From contig MGVC01000039.1 in NCBI GenBank assembly GCA_001800285.1, forward strand, positions 1 to 46,733: 46,733 bases of DNA, given 5' to 3'. Below, piece by piece: positions 24,671 to 32,036 of this stretch. The position numbers and the translations under genes are program-made. This stretch comes from Elusimicrobia bacterium RIFOXYA2_FULL_39_19. Lineage in GTDB: Bacteria > Elusimicrobiota > Endomicrobiia > CG1-02-37-114 > XYA2-FULL-39-19. A model generated the notes under the pieces. The model searched no databases. It was not told the DNA's origin and saw only the letters and a list, made by a program, of their open reading frames with translations. The stretch's first letter is position 1, and every line of letters begins with the position of its first letter.

Positions 24671-25327
24671 TTATTTAGTAAGTTGAACGAAATTAGCCAG
24701 TAGTTTTAAACCTTGCTGAGAGCTTTTTTCCGGGTGAAACTGCATGCCGATAATGTTGTTTTTTTGAACAATAGATGGAAACGTAATGCCATAATTTGTT
24801 GTGGCTGTGACTGTCTTTTTATTTTTTGGTTTACAGTAATAGGAATGCACAAAATAGAAATATGAATTGTTTTTAACGTTTTTAAATGTTTGAGATTTTT
24901 CCGTCTTGCATAAGTAGGCGGGATCTTTCTTGAGAGGTGGAATATTTGAGATTTGAAATTTTACTTCATTCCAACCCATTTGCGGCAGTTTTACCTTAGC
25001 TGAGAGTTTTTCTACAGTGCCATCTATAAGGCACATGCCTTTTGTTTTCCCGCCTTCAGAACTTTGTGAAAAGAATAACTGCATACCCAGGCAAATACCC
25101 AGCACCGGCTTACCGGCAGAAACAGACTGTTTAATTGTTTCAAGCAATCCGCTTTCTTTTAGCATCTTAATAGCGGGTTTAAATGCACCCACACCCGGCA
25201 GAATAATGCCGTCGGCTTTAGCTACAATGGACATATCCGTTGTTACCACAGGATTACCGCCGAGTATTTCTACCGATTTGGTTATACTGCGCAGATTTCC
25301 TACACCATAATCTATTATTGCTATCAT
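24671..25327 (-). CDS. hisH: Imidazole glycerol phosphate synthase glutaminase subunit HisH, with an insertion
   Basis: HisH hydrolyses glutamine to feed ammonia to HisF. The nucleophile is C79 (GICLGMQLF), and the His-Glu pair is in [17 protein letters not shown] is also typical. Between [10 protein letters not shown] and NNSYFYF there are about 20 more residues than usual (roughly 124-146, [19 protein letters not shown]). The insertion begins with codons that match a heptanucleotide repeat (18 identical bases at 24944-24961) also found inside the cobalamin riboswitch at 34876-34893. The reading frame stays open, so the enzyme is probably active. Confidence 0.92.
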   Translation of the reverse strand: MIAIIDYGVGNLRSITKSVEILGGNPVVTTDMSIVAKADGIILPGVGAFKPAIKMLKESGLLETIKQSVSAGKPVLGICLGMQLFFSQSSEGGKTKGMCLIDGTVEKLSAKVKLPQMGWNEVKFQISNIPPLKKDPAYLCKTEKSQTFKNVKNNSYFYFVHSYYCKPKNKKTVTATTNYGITFPSIVQKNNIIGMQFHPEKSSQQGLKLLANFVQLTK

Positions 25328-25350
25328 GTTAAATTTCCCTGATTACCGTT

Positions 25351-26448
25351 TCAAAGAATAGTTCCTCCACCAAGAACGGTGTTTGCTTTATAAAACACTA
25401 TACTTTGGCCGGGTGTTATTGCGCGCTGGGGCTCATCAAATACTATTTTACAAATTTCCGGCTTTAATTGAAATATTTGCGCATTAGCTTCTTTGTGTTT
25501 ATAGCGTATTTTGATTTTTGCTTTTAACGGAAATCTAATATCGGTTTCAGGAATAAGCCAGTTAATATCGCCGGCAAGAAGTTCCTTGCTGTACAAATCC
25601 TGTTCATTTCCCAGAACTACAGTATTGGTTTTTGGAAGAAGTTTTACAACGTAGGCCCGCTTGCCAAGCGAAATACCCAGCCCGCTTCTTTGCCCGATAG
25701 TAAAATTAAATATTCCGTTATGAGTACCAAGTTTTTTACCGGAAAGGTCAAGTATTTCACCTTTTTTGGAAGTTATACCGTGCTTTTTTATGAAATCCCG
25801 GTAACTTTTATCGTGTATAAAACAGATTTCCTGGCTTTTGGGTTTCTGGGCTACAGATAAAACGGCTTTATCAGCTAATGCTCTTACTTCAGCTTTTGTA
25901 TAACCGCCAAGAGGCATTAAAATTCTGCTTAGATTTTCTTTTTTTATTGAGTAAAGCCAGTAAGACTGGTCATTATTGTCATCTTTACCTTTACATAAGC
26001 TGTAGTGTTTGGTTTTGGCGCCGTGTTTGATAACAGCATAATGGCCGGTAGAAAGATAGTCAAACCCCATAGCAAGAGCTTTTTCAAGTAAAATTCTGAA
26101 CTTTATCTGCCGGTTACAAATTATGCAGGGGTTTGGTGTGAGGCCTTTTAGGTAACTTTCACAGAAAGGTTTTATAACATTTTTATTAAATTCATCTCTA
26201 AAATCTATGGTGTAATGTGGAATGTTCAGTTTGCCTGCAACTTTTTTGGCATCTAACACATCATCAAGCGAGCAGCAGAGCTTACTATTAGTTTCTGTTT
26301 TTTCTTCACAGGGCCAGATGCGCATAGTAATGCCTGCAATGTCATAACCCTGCTGTTTAAGCAAAACTGCCGCTACCGAAGAATCTACTCCGCCGGACAT
26401 GGCCACTGCAACTTTTAAGTTTTTTTTGTTTTTTGAGGAAGGTGTCAT
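25351..26448 (-). CDS. mnmA: tRNA-specific 2-thiouridylase
   Basis: MnmA thiolates U34 of tRNAs for Lys, Glu and Gln using ATP and relayed sulfur. The PP-loop is AMSGGVDSSVAAVLL. The catalytic cysteines are in NPCIICNRQIKF and QEICFIHD. STGHYAVI and the C-terminal FTIGQRSGLGISLGKRAYVV confirm the family. 365 residues. It overlaps larE by 4 bases (ATGA). hisH starts 23 bases downstream. Confidence 0.95.
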   Translation of the reverse strand: MTPSSKNKKNLKVAVAMSGGVDSSVAAVLLKQQGYDIAGITMRIWPCEEKTETNSKLCCSLDDVLDAKKVAGKLNIPHYTIDFRDEFNKNVIKPFCESYLKGLTPNPCIICNRQIKFRILLEKALAMGFDYLSTGHYAVIKHGAKTKHYSLCKGKDDNNDQSYWLYSIKKENLSRILMPLGGYTKAEVRALADKAVLSVAQKPKSQEICFIHDKSYRDFIKKHGITSKKGEILDLSGKKLGTHNGIFNFTIGQRSGLGISLGKRAYVVKLLPKTNTVVLGNEQDLYSKELLAGDINWLIPETDIRFPLKAKIKIRYKHKEANAQIFQLKPEICKIVFDEPQRAITPGQSIVFYKANTVLGGGTIL

Positions 26449-27260
26449 AGGTTCATACTGCCGGTGCGGTAGCCTTCAAGGTCAATGGTAATGTATTTAT
26501 AGCCCAATGTTTTAAATTTGCGCAGTATTTTTTCTGAAGTGTTAGTATGAAACAGCTTGTTTATTTGTTCTTTTGAAACTTCTATTCTTGCTATTTCTCC
26601 GTAGTGGCGTACCCGCACATTGTAAAATCCCAGGCCGCGCAGATAGTTTTCTGCTTTATCAATTTTCGTAAGGCTGTTTGTGGTTATTCTTGTTCCATAA
26701 GGAATTCTTGATGCCAGGCAGGCCATTTGCGGTTTGTTCCACGTAGGCAGTCTTAGGTGTCTGGAAATTTCGCGTACTTCCTGTTTGGTGATTTTGTTTT
26801 CAAGCAACGGGCTTTTTACTTTAAACTGTTTTACTGCTTTTCTGCCGGGCCTGAAATCTGACAAATCATCATAATTAGACCCGTCAAAGATTACCGGTAT
26901 GTTGTGCTTCTTAGCAATGGCAGTAATTTTGGCAAACAACTCGTGTTTACAGTGGTAACATCTGTTTTTCGGGTTTTTATTAAATTCAGGGTTTTGAAGT
27001 TCAAGCGTGTTTATAGTGATGGCATTGACGGAATATTTTCTTATAAAACTGAGGGCTTGTTCTTTGTCTTTTTGCGGATAGGTTTCAGAAAAAGCGGTTA
27101 CGGCAAGGACGTTTTGTTTACCTAACACATCGCAGGATAGTTTAAGCAGCAGGCTGCTGTCAACTCCGCCGGAATAGGCAATAACGGCCTTATTAAATTT
27201 AGAAATGTAACTTTCTAAACATTTAAGTTTTTTTAATGCGGGTTTATTAAGAAAGGACAT
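26445..27260 (-). CDS. larE: LarE-type ATP-dependent sacrificial sulfur transferase
   Basis: LarE transfers sulfur to the nickel-pincer precursor of lactate racemase. The PP-loop is AYSGGVDSSLLL. Cys181 in ACLASRIPYG aligns with the sacrificial Cys176 of the Lactobacillus enzyme, and NRCYHCK adds C101 and C104. Those extra cysteines might bind a cluster, but I cannot confirm it. The larA, larB and larC genes are absent from the window, so another sulfur-insertion target is possible. It lies 15 bases behind the DksA-like gene and is coupled to mnmA, another PP-loop sulfur enzyme. Confidence 0.88.
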   Translation of the reverse strand: MSFLNKPALKKLKCLESYISKFNKAVIAYSGGVDSSLLLKLSCDVLGKQNVLAVTAFSETYPQKDKEQALSFIRKYSVNAITINTLELQNPEFNKNPKNRCYHCKHELFAKITAIAKKHNIPVIFDGSNYDDLSDFRPGRKAVKQFKVKSPLLENKITKQEVREISRHLRLPTWNKPQMACLASRIPYGTRITTNSLTKIDKAENYLRGLGFYNVRVRHYGEIARIEVSKEQINKLFHTNTSEKILRKFKTLGYKYITIDLEGYRTGSMNL

Positions 27261-27275
27261 GTGATTAGAAAACTA

Positions 27276-27752
27276 TTATTCGGGCGTTTCGTACTTTTTC
27301 TGACAACCTATGCAGTATCTTACCCAAGGCATAGCTTTCAAACGATTGAAAGTGATTACTCCGGCGCAGGATTCGCAAGCGCCAAAACTTTCTTTTTCAA
27401 TCTTTCTAAGAGCGGCTTCAATAGCATCAAGCATTACTTTTTCATTATTGGTAAGTTCAAAAAGTATTTCTTTTTCTACGGATTGAGTGGCGCTGTCTAC
27501 TTCATCGCCAATTTCATTATCCGGCATATCTTCATGTTTTTTGCGGGATACAATTTTAAGCAGGTCTTCCCTTTTTTCAGAAAGTACTGCTTTAAGTTCT
27601 TTAAGCTGAGTCTTGTTGATGTGTAAAGAATCTTTTCTTTCTTTCGTTTTCAATGCTTTTTTAACTTTTGGTGCTTTTTTTGGTTTTAAAACTTTTTTCA
27701 CTTTTGCCGCTTTTGTGATTTTTGTTGCTTTTTTCGCTTTTTTCTTAGCCAT
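27276..27752 (-). CDS. TraR/DksA-type zinc-finger protein with Lys/Ala-rich N-terminus
   Basis: The C-terminal zinc finger has the four cysteines C-x2-C-x17-C-x2-C (CESC...CIGC), preceded by the coiled-coil region typical of DksA/TraR (about 55-125) with IGDEVDSATQ. Such proteins bind the RNA polymerase secondary channel. The first 50 residues are an Ala/Lys/Val repeat-like, very basic extension (KKAKKATKITKAAK), resembling histone-H1-type tails that bind nucleic acids. DksA normally lacks this. The operon position between decarboxylase and larE gives no direct hint of target. Confidence 0.82.
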   Translation of the reverse strand: MAKKKAKKATKITKAAKVKKVLKPKKAPKVKKALKTKERKDSLHINKTQLKELKAVLSEKREDLLKIVSRKKHEDMPDNEIGDEVDSATQSVEKEILFELTNNEKVMLDAIEAALRKIEKESFGACESCAGVITFNRLKAMPWVRYCIGCQKKYETPE

Positions 27753-27777
27753 TGTATACCTCTCCGTTTCAAGTAAT

Positions 27778-29232
27778 TTACATAGTTACAACTTTGATGG
27801 TTTTTAAAAAGTCTGTTTCCTGCCCGCTTACTCTGATATCTTTTTCAGACAAATCAATCAGATACTCGCAAATTTCTTTGGTTATCCTCTCTCCGGGTAT
27901 AAGTACCGGAATTCCCGGCGGGTAGGGTGTCAGCGTCTGGGCTGATATGTGCCCTACTGCCTTTTTTAATGGTACACGTTTTGTGTTGGAGCTGAAGAAA
28001 ATATCACGGGGCATCATAACCATTTCCGTTGAAAGAGAAGGCAGGTCAAGAACCCAGTTTTTCTGTTCTCCGTGGTATTTTACGTCAATTTCTTCCAGTG
28101 CTTTATAAAGCTGAGATATATCCTTTTTCTCTGTTCCTATGCCTGTAATGGCTATCATGTTAAAAATATCAGCACAATCAACCTGGACATTGTACTCCTT
28201 TGCAAGAATATCTTCAATCTCGTATCCGGTAAGGCCGGTTTTTGTGACATTTATGGTAATTTTGGTTACATCCAGGTCATAGCCCAGAAGTTTTATATCG
28301 TTGCGCGAAAAACAGGAAAAATTATTCAGCTGGTTGATTTTATCTCTGCCCTGGTTGGCCCAATGGATAATTTTATTAAACATTTTTTCGCCGCTTTCAA
28401 CGGCCTGTTTTCTTGCCAGGTCCATACTGGCCAGAGTAAGGTAGTTCGGGCTGGTGGTTTGAAGCATAGATACAATTTTTTTAGTGCGTGCCAGTTCTAC
28501 TAGTTCGGAATTAAAATGCAGCACGGAACCCTGAGATAAAGCAGAAAGAATTTTGTGTGTAGACTGCACGCATAAATCCGCGCCCGCTTCTACGGCGGAA
28601 ATAGGCAGGTCTTTGTGGAATTTTAAATGCGGGCCATGAGCTTCATCAACTAAGAGAATTTTTCCCTGCTTGTGGCAGATTTCAGCTATTTTTACCAGGT
28701 CCGTGGCAATACCGTTATAGGTGGGGCTGGTTATAAATACTGCTTTTGCTTCAGGAAATTCTTTTAAGGCGGCTTCTATCTGATCCGGAGAAGAATCAAG
28801 AATGATATCAAGGTTTTTATCTATTTTTGGTTGCAGCCATATAGGCCAAATGCCTGAAAGAATAATTCCGGATAAGGCTGATTTATGGCAGTTTCTGGAA
28901 AGAATTACAGAGTCCGTGGCATTGCAGGAAGATAACAGCATGGCCAGATTGCCTACGGAAGAGCCGTTTACCAGGAAGAAAGAATTAGAAACACCGTAGG
29001 CTTGCGCCATAAGTTCCTGAGCCTTTTTAATCGGGCCTACAGGGTCATGCAGTGAATCTACTTCCGGAAATACAGTAACATCAAAATAATAGGCGTTTCT
29101 GCCGGTAAAGGATTTTAGTCTTTTATCTATGCTGTTGCCGTTTTTATGGCCGGGTGTATGGAAAGATGTAACCTTGCGTTTGGCGTGGTTAAGAAGGGTA
29201 TCAAATAAGGGTGTTTTTGATTGAGCTCTCAT
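27778..29232 (-). CDS. Orn/Lys/Arg decarboxylase, short fold-type I form
   Basis: A PLP enzyme of the SpeA/YaaO type. It begins with TSFHTPGHKNG. The PLP lysine is in QSTHKILSALSQGS, preceded by LLVDEAHG, and the C-terminal domain ends with PYPPGIPVLIPGE. At 484 residues it lacks the N-terminal wing domain of the large enterobacterial enzymes. Arginine, ornithine or lysine cannot be told apart by eye. Its product could feed the carboxyspermidine pathway at 41.4-43.8 kb. It heads the operon through hisF and has a good promoter. Confidence 0.9.
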   Translation of the reverse strand: MRAQSKTPLFDTLLNHAKRKVTSFHTPGHKNGNSIDKRLKSFTGRNAYYFDVTVFPEVDSLHDPVGPIKKAQELMAQAYGVSNSFFLVNGSSVGNLAMLLSSCNATDSVILSRNCHKSALSGIILSGIWPIWLQPKIDKNLDIILDSSPDQIEAALKEFPEAKAVFITSPTYNGIATDLVKIAEICHKQGKILLVDEAHGPHLKFHKDLPISAVEAGADLCVQSTHKILSALSQGSVLHFNSELVELARTKKIVSMLQTTSPNYLTLASMDLARKQAVESGEKMFNKIIHWANQGRDKINQLNNFSCFSRNDIKLLGYDLDVTKITINVTKTGLTGYEIEDILAKEYNVQVDCADIFNMIAITGIGTEKKDISQLYKALEEIDVKYHGEQKNWVLDLPSLSTEMVMMPRDIFFSSNTKRVPLKKAVGHISAQTLTPYPPGIPVLIPGERITKEICEYLIDLSEKDIRVSGQETDFLKTIKVVTM

Positions 29233-29275
29233 TTAATTACTTGCTTGAAAAACTGGGATATTTTCAGTGCGCTAT

Positions 29276-29304
29276 ATGATATTTATTTTTGATATTATTG
29301 TCAA
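29276..29304 (-). promoter_or_regulatory. Promoter of the decarboxylase-to-hisF operon
   Basis: TTGACA (29299-29304), 17 bases, TATCAT (29276-29281) on the minus strand. The predicted start near 29269 gives a leader of about 37 bases without an evident ribosome binding site. All six genes down to hisF lie within 30 bases of each other behind it. Confidence 0.65.
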
Positions 29305-29328
29305 GCGCATTTATATGAATATATATGT

Positions 29329-29874
29329 TCAAATTTTAATATTTTTTCCGTCTATTACAAATAAACCGTTTCCTAAGTGATGCGGGGTTCGTGCTTTTGC
29401 TGTATTTAAATGACTTTTATAAAGGTCTTTTTCAACTTCTGCGTGCAGGACTTTGCCGATAAAAAGATTTATGCCGTCGTATTCTTTTTTGTTGTATAAT
29501 GCGCACTCAATGGTTGCCAGGGCTTCTTTAATTACCGGTACGCTGGTTTTCTTTCCTTTTAATGCAGTGATTCCCGCCTTTTTAAACTTGTTTTCTTTTG
29601 TGCCGGAAACAGAACCGCAGATTTTTATGGTTTTAAGGTGTTTTCCCCCAAAAATGTTTATTGCAAATTCTTTGTATTTTGAAATAAGTTTTGATGTGTA
29701 GTGTGTAGAAGCAACACAGATAATCACTAAGGCAGGGTCATCATTTAAGGGTGTTAGCCAGGCTATGGAAGAAACGTTGATTTCATTTTTCGGTACTGAA
29801 CCGCTGCTGACAACTACACAGGGCCCGTGGTTTATAAGATGGTAATATTCACTGATTTTCAGTGCTTTTTTCAT
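29329..29874 (-). CDS. Flavin reductase/flavoredoxin family protein
   Basis: A 181-residue split-barrel FMN-binding protein. SSGSVPKNEINVSSIAWLTPLNDDPALVIIC is the typical FMN-contacting N-terminal half; GSVSGTKENKFKKAGIT and the IGKVLHAEV strand complete the fold. Relatives reduce flavin or act as electron carriers. The partner is unknown. It lies 11 bases after the GT-C membrane protein, so the two are co-transcribed, though no functional link is obvious. Confidence 0.85.
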   Translation of the reverse strand: MKKALKISEYYHLINHGPCVVVSSGSVPKNEINVSSIAWLTPLNDDPALVIICVASTHYTSKLISKYKEFAINIFGGKHLKTIKICGSVSGTKENKFKKAGITALKGKKTSVPVIKEALATIECALYNKKEYDGINLFIGKVLHAEVEKDLYKSHLNTAKARTPHHLGNGLFVIDGKNIKI

Positions 29875-29885
29875 AGTGAAATATA

Positions 29886-31883
29886 TTACATCTTTATTTC
29901 GTAAATATCAACAAAGTTATCGTTGTATATTTTGACGGTATAAGAACCCAGAAATTTATTTAAAGCAGAGATGTATTTCTTCTCCCGGAATCTGGCGGGT
30001 GTTAAGCGTATAAACTCAAGTTTATTAAAAAGAATGTAGCGTATATTCTGTGTTTTAAACCGATTCGCCATGTCTTTTAAATCTGCCGATTGTTCCATTA
30101 ATTCAAATAAGTACGGCTTATCATAAGGAGAACTGCAGATTGAAGGTACGTCACAGTAAAACTGACGCGTTTCCCCCGCCAGTAATACTTTGCCAGGGGT
30201 TACAGCACAGGCTGATTTTAGAAATGTGTAAGCTTTATATGAAGGAGTGCGGTAAATCCCGGGATGCTCCATGTAGAGGTAAGTTTCCGTATTGATTTGT
30301 CCGGTAATAATTTTAAGCCCGTGGTATTTTGTCTGAAAGATTACCAACAGCCAGTAGAAGTTTAGTGCAAGAAGTAGAGCCAGTAAAGTACTTAAGTTTC
30401 TGCGGTGGTAAAGTCTAAGCGATACAGGAATAAAAAGAAACAGCAGGAACGGAACCAGGTGCCGGATCATGTGTGTAGAGAAAAGCCAGATTAGAAGTAC
30501 AGAAGAGAATAAGTATGATGCGTGTCTTAGTTTTGCGTTTTTAAAACCGAAAAAAAGAAACGGCAGTAACATTAAAAAAACCGGGCCGGTAAAACCTGCC
30601 CTGCCTTCACCGGTTGCAAAAAAAGCCGAGCCTACTAAATTGCGTAACCCGTTAATTGAGGAAGTTAGGCCGGAATAACCGTGGCGTGCATCAAGCAGAT
30701 AATTGTTTAATGTTTCACTGCTAAATGTGCCTGTACCAAAAAGATTTGTTAAGTACGGAAAAAACGGATTCCCGCAATAAACATAGTTTTTCAGCCACCA
30801 GGGTATTAAAAGCAAAAAGATTATGGAAATAAACCCTGCAGTTACAGTAGTAATATCGGCAAGCCGGTTATTTTTATGTTTATAGATTATCCCCGCCAGT
30901 AGAATTGGGATACAGAAACCTGCGGTATATTTTGTTGATAAAGCCAAGCCCAGCAGAAAAGCTGATAAATAAAGAAGTTTAACGTTTTTATTTTTATAAA
31001 ACCATAAAGCATACAGTGCTACAGCCCAAAACAAAAAAAGTGTCATCAGAATATCTGAACCGGTACACCAGAGGTTTAGCGCGGTTATCGGAATGCTTAA
31101 AAACATCAGTAGCGCCGGCCCCCTTCCTTTTATATATATGCTGTAAAGCAAAAGGCTTCCTAAATAGAAGTTAATGATTTTAACCAGGTAAATGTCGTGA
31201 AAAATCAGGCCGTAGGAAAAAACCATTCCGGACAGATTTGGCAGGCAGGAAAAAATGTTATGCGGTAGGTTGATAAGGCCGTGATTTTGTATGTAATTTG
31301 CCGGTATTGCCAGGTGATAGACCAGTGCGTCAAAAAATATTTCCGGAAAAAAAGTTGATAAAAAATTAAGCAGAATAAACGGGATAAGCAGAAACTGGTA
31401 AATGTTTACGGTTATAGCAGGTATGCGGATTGTTGTGTATTTCCTGTTTTTTATTAATCCCGAAGCGGTGAAAAAAAGAGAAACAATAAAAAGCATGCAG
31501 ATAAATACTGATACAGCTGTTTTATTTAACTGGTGAATTGAGGCAAGGATGAAAATGCAGTAGCCTAATACACCGGTGCCGATAGTTATTGATAGTACAG
31601 CTTGCTCGGCAGGCTTTAGTATGTTGATTTTTAATAGTCTTAACAAGGTGTTGCCGATAAACCAGGCACAGCAGAAAAGAGGTAAAACGAGCAAAAACTT
31701 TAAAAGATGCAGAATAATGAATTTAAAGGCTGTAGGGTTTATAAAGGATAGGTCAAAAAGAATTGAGTTAAGTAAAGCTACGGGTGAAACCTTAAAGAAA
31801 ACATAGCTGTATTTGAAACTTATGACAGAAACCAAAACAATAATGATTGCTATAATAAGTTCTGATAATTTTTTTGGTTTCAT
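29886..31883 (-). CDS. Polytopic membrane protein, probable GT-C glycosyltransferase
   Basis: About 12 hydrophobic segments span the first 540 residues, followed by a soluble C-terminal domain of about 110 residues that probably faces the periplasm. The large loop after the early helices carries FPEIFFDALVYHLAIPANYI, like the acidic first-loop motif of GT39/GT83-type lipid-linked sugar transferases, and LALSTKYTAGFCIP resembles the later conserved segment. Sugar and acceptor are unknown. 665 residues. It stands behind a 15-bp perfect hairpin and is the first gene of a pair with the flavin reductase. Confidence 0.72.
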   Translation of the reverse strand: MKPKKLSELIIAIIIVLVSVISFKYSYVFFKVSPVALLNSILFDLSFINPTAFKFIILHLLKFLLVLPLFCCAWFIGNTLLRLLKINILKPAEQAVLSITIGTGVLGYCIFILASIHQLNKTAVSVFICMLFIVSLFFTASGLIKNRKYTTIRIPAITVNIYQFLLIPFILLNFLSTFFPEIFFDALVYHLAIPANYIQNHGLINLPHNIFSCLPNLSGMVFSYGLIFHDIYLVKIINFYLGSLLLYSIYIKGRGPALLMFLSIPITALNLWCTGSDILMTLFLFWAVALYALWFYKNKNVKLLYLSAFLLGLALSTKYTAGFCIPILLAGIIYKHKNNRLADITTVTAGFISIIFLLLIPWWLKNYVYCGNPFFPYLTNLFGTGTFSSETLNNYLLDARHGYSGLTSSINGLRNLVGSAFFATGEGRAGFTGPVFLMLLPFLFFGFKNAKLRHASYLFSSVLLIWLFSTHMIRHLVPFLLFLFIPVSLRLYHRRNLSTLLALLLALNFYWLLVIFQTKYHGLKIITGQINTETYLYMEHPGIYRTPSYKAYTFLKSACAVTPGKVLLAGETRQFYCDVPSICSSPYDKPYLFELMEQSADLKDMANRFKTQNIRYILFNKLEFIRLTPARFREKKYISALNKFLGSYTVKIYNDNFVDIYEIKM

Positions 31884-31901
31884 GCGGGTATAGTTATCCT
31901 T

Positions 31902-31934
31902 CTTCAGAGTGCCGGCAAAGCCGGCACTCTGAAG
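31902..31934. repeat. Perfect 15-bp hairpin
   Basis: CTTCAGAGTGCCGGC and its exact complement are separated by only AAA. It is GC-rich in an AT-rich region and lacks a T-tract, so it is more like a dispersed palindromic element or a transcript-end stabiliser than a classical terminator. It lies between the end of the BtuB-like gene and the GT-C gene, 18 bases before the latter's start. Confidence 0.7.
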
Positions 31935-31991
31935 TTATAATCTATTAAATATTCAAGTCTTAGTCAAAAAGAAGATAAACAAGAGGTTGTC

Positions 31992-32012
31992 GGCGTGTTT
32001 GGGAAACCCGCC
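31992..32012. repeat. Second palindromic element behind the receptor gene
   Basis: GGCGTGTTT and AAACCCGCC pair with one mismatch around GGG, and flanking TTGT/ACA extends the stem. Such 'GTAGGGCGGGTTT' palindromes look like dispersed REP-like repeats. It lies 24 bases after the BtuB-like stop codon and could end its transcript on the minus strand. Confidence 0.5.
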
Positions 32013-32036
32013 CTACAGAAGGTGAAAAGCGATTTT

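Noticed and set aside
23910-25327. HisH/HisF as the sugar-modifying WbuY/WbuZ-type paralogues
   Set aside because: HisF has the histidine-type [16 protein letters not shown] and both catalytic Asp residues, and there are no surface-sugar genes around.
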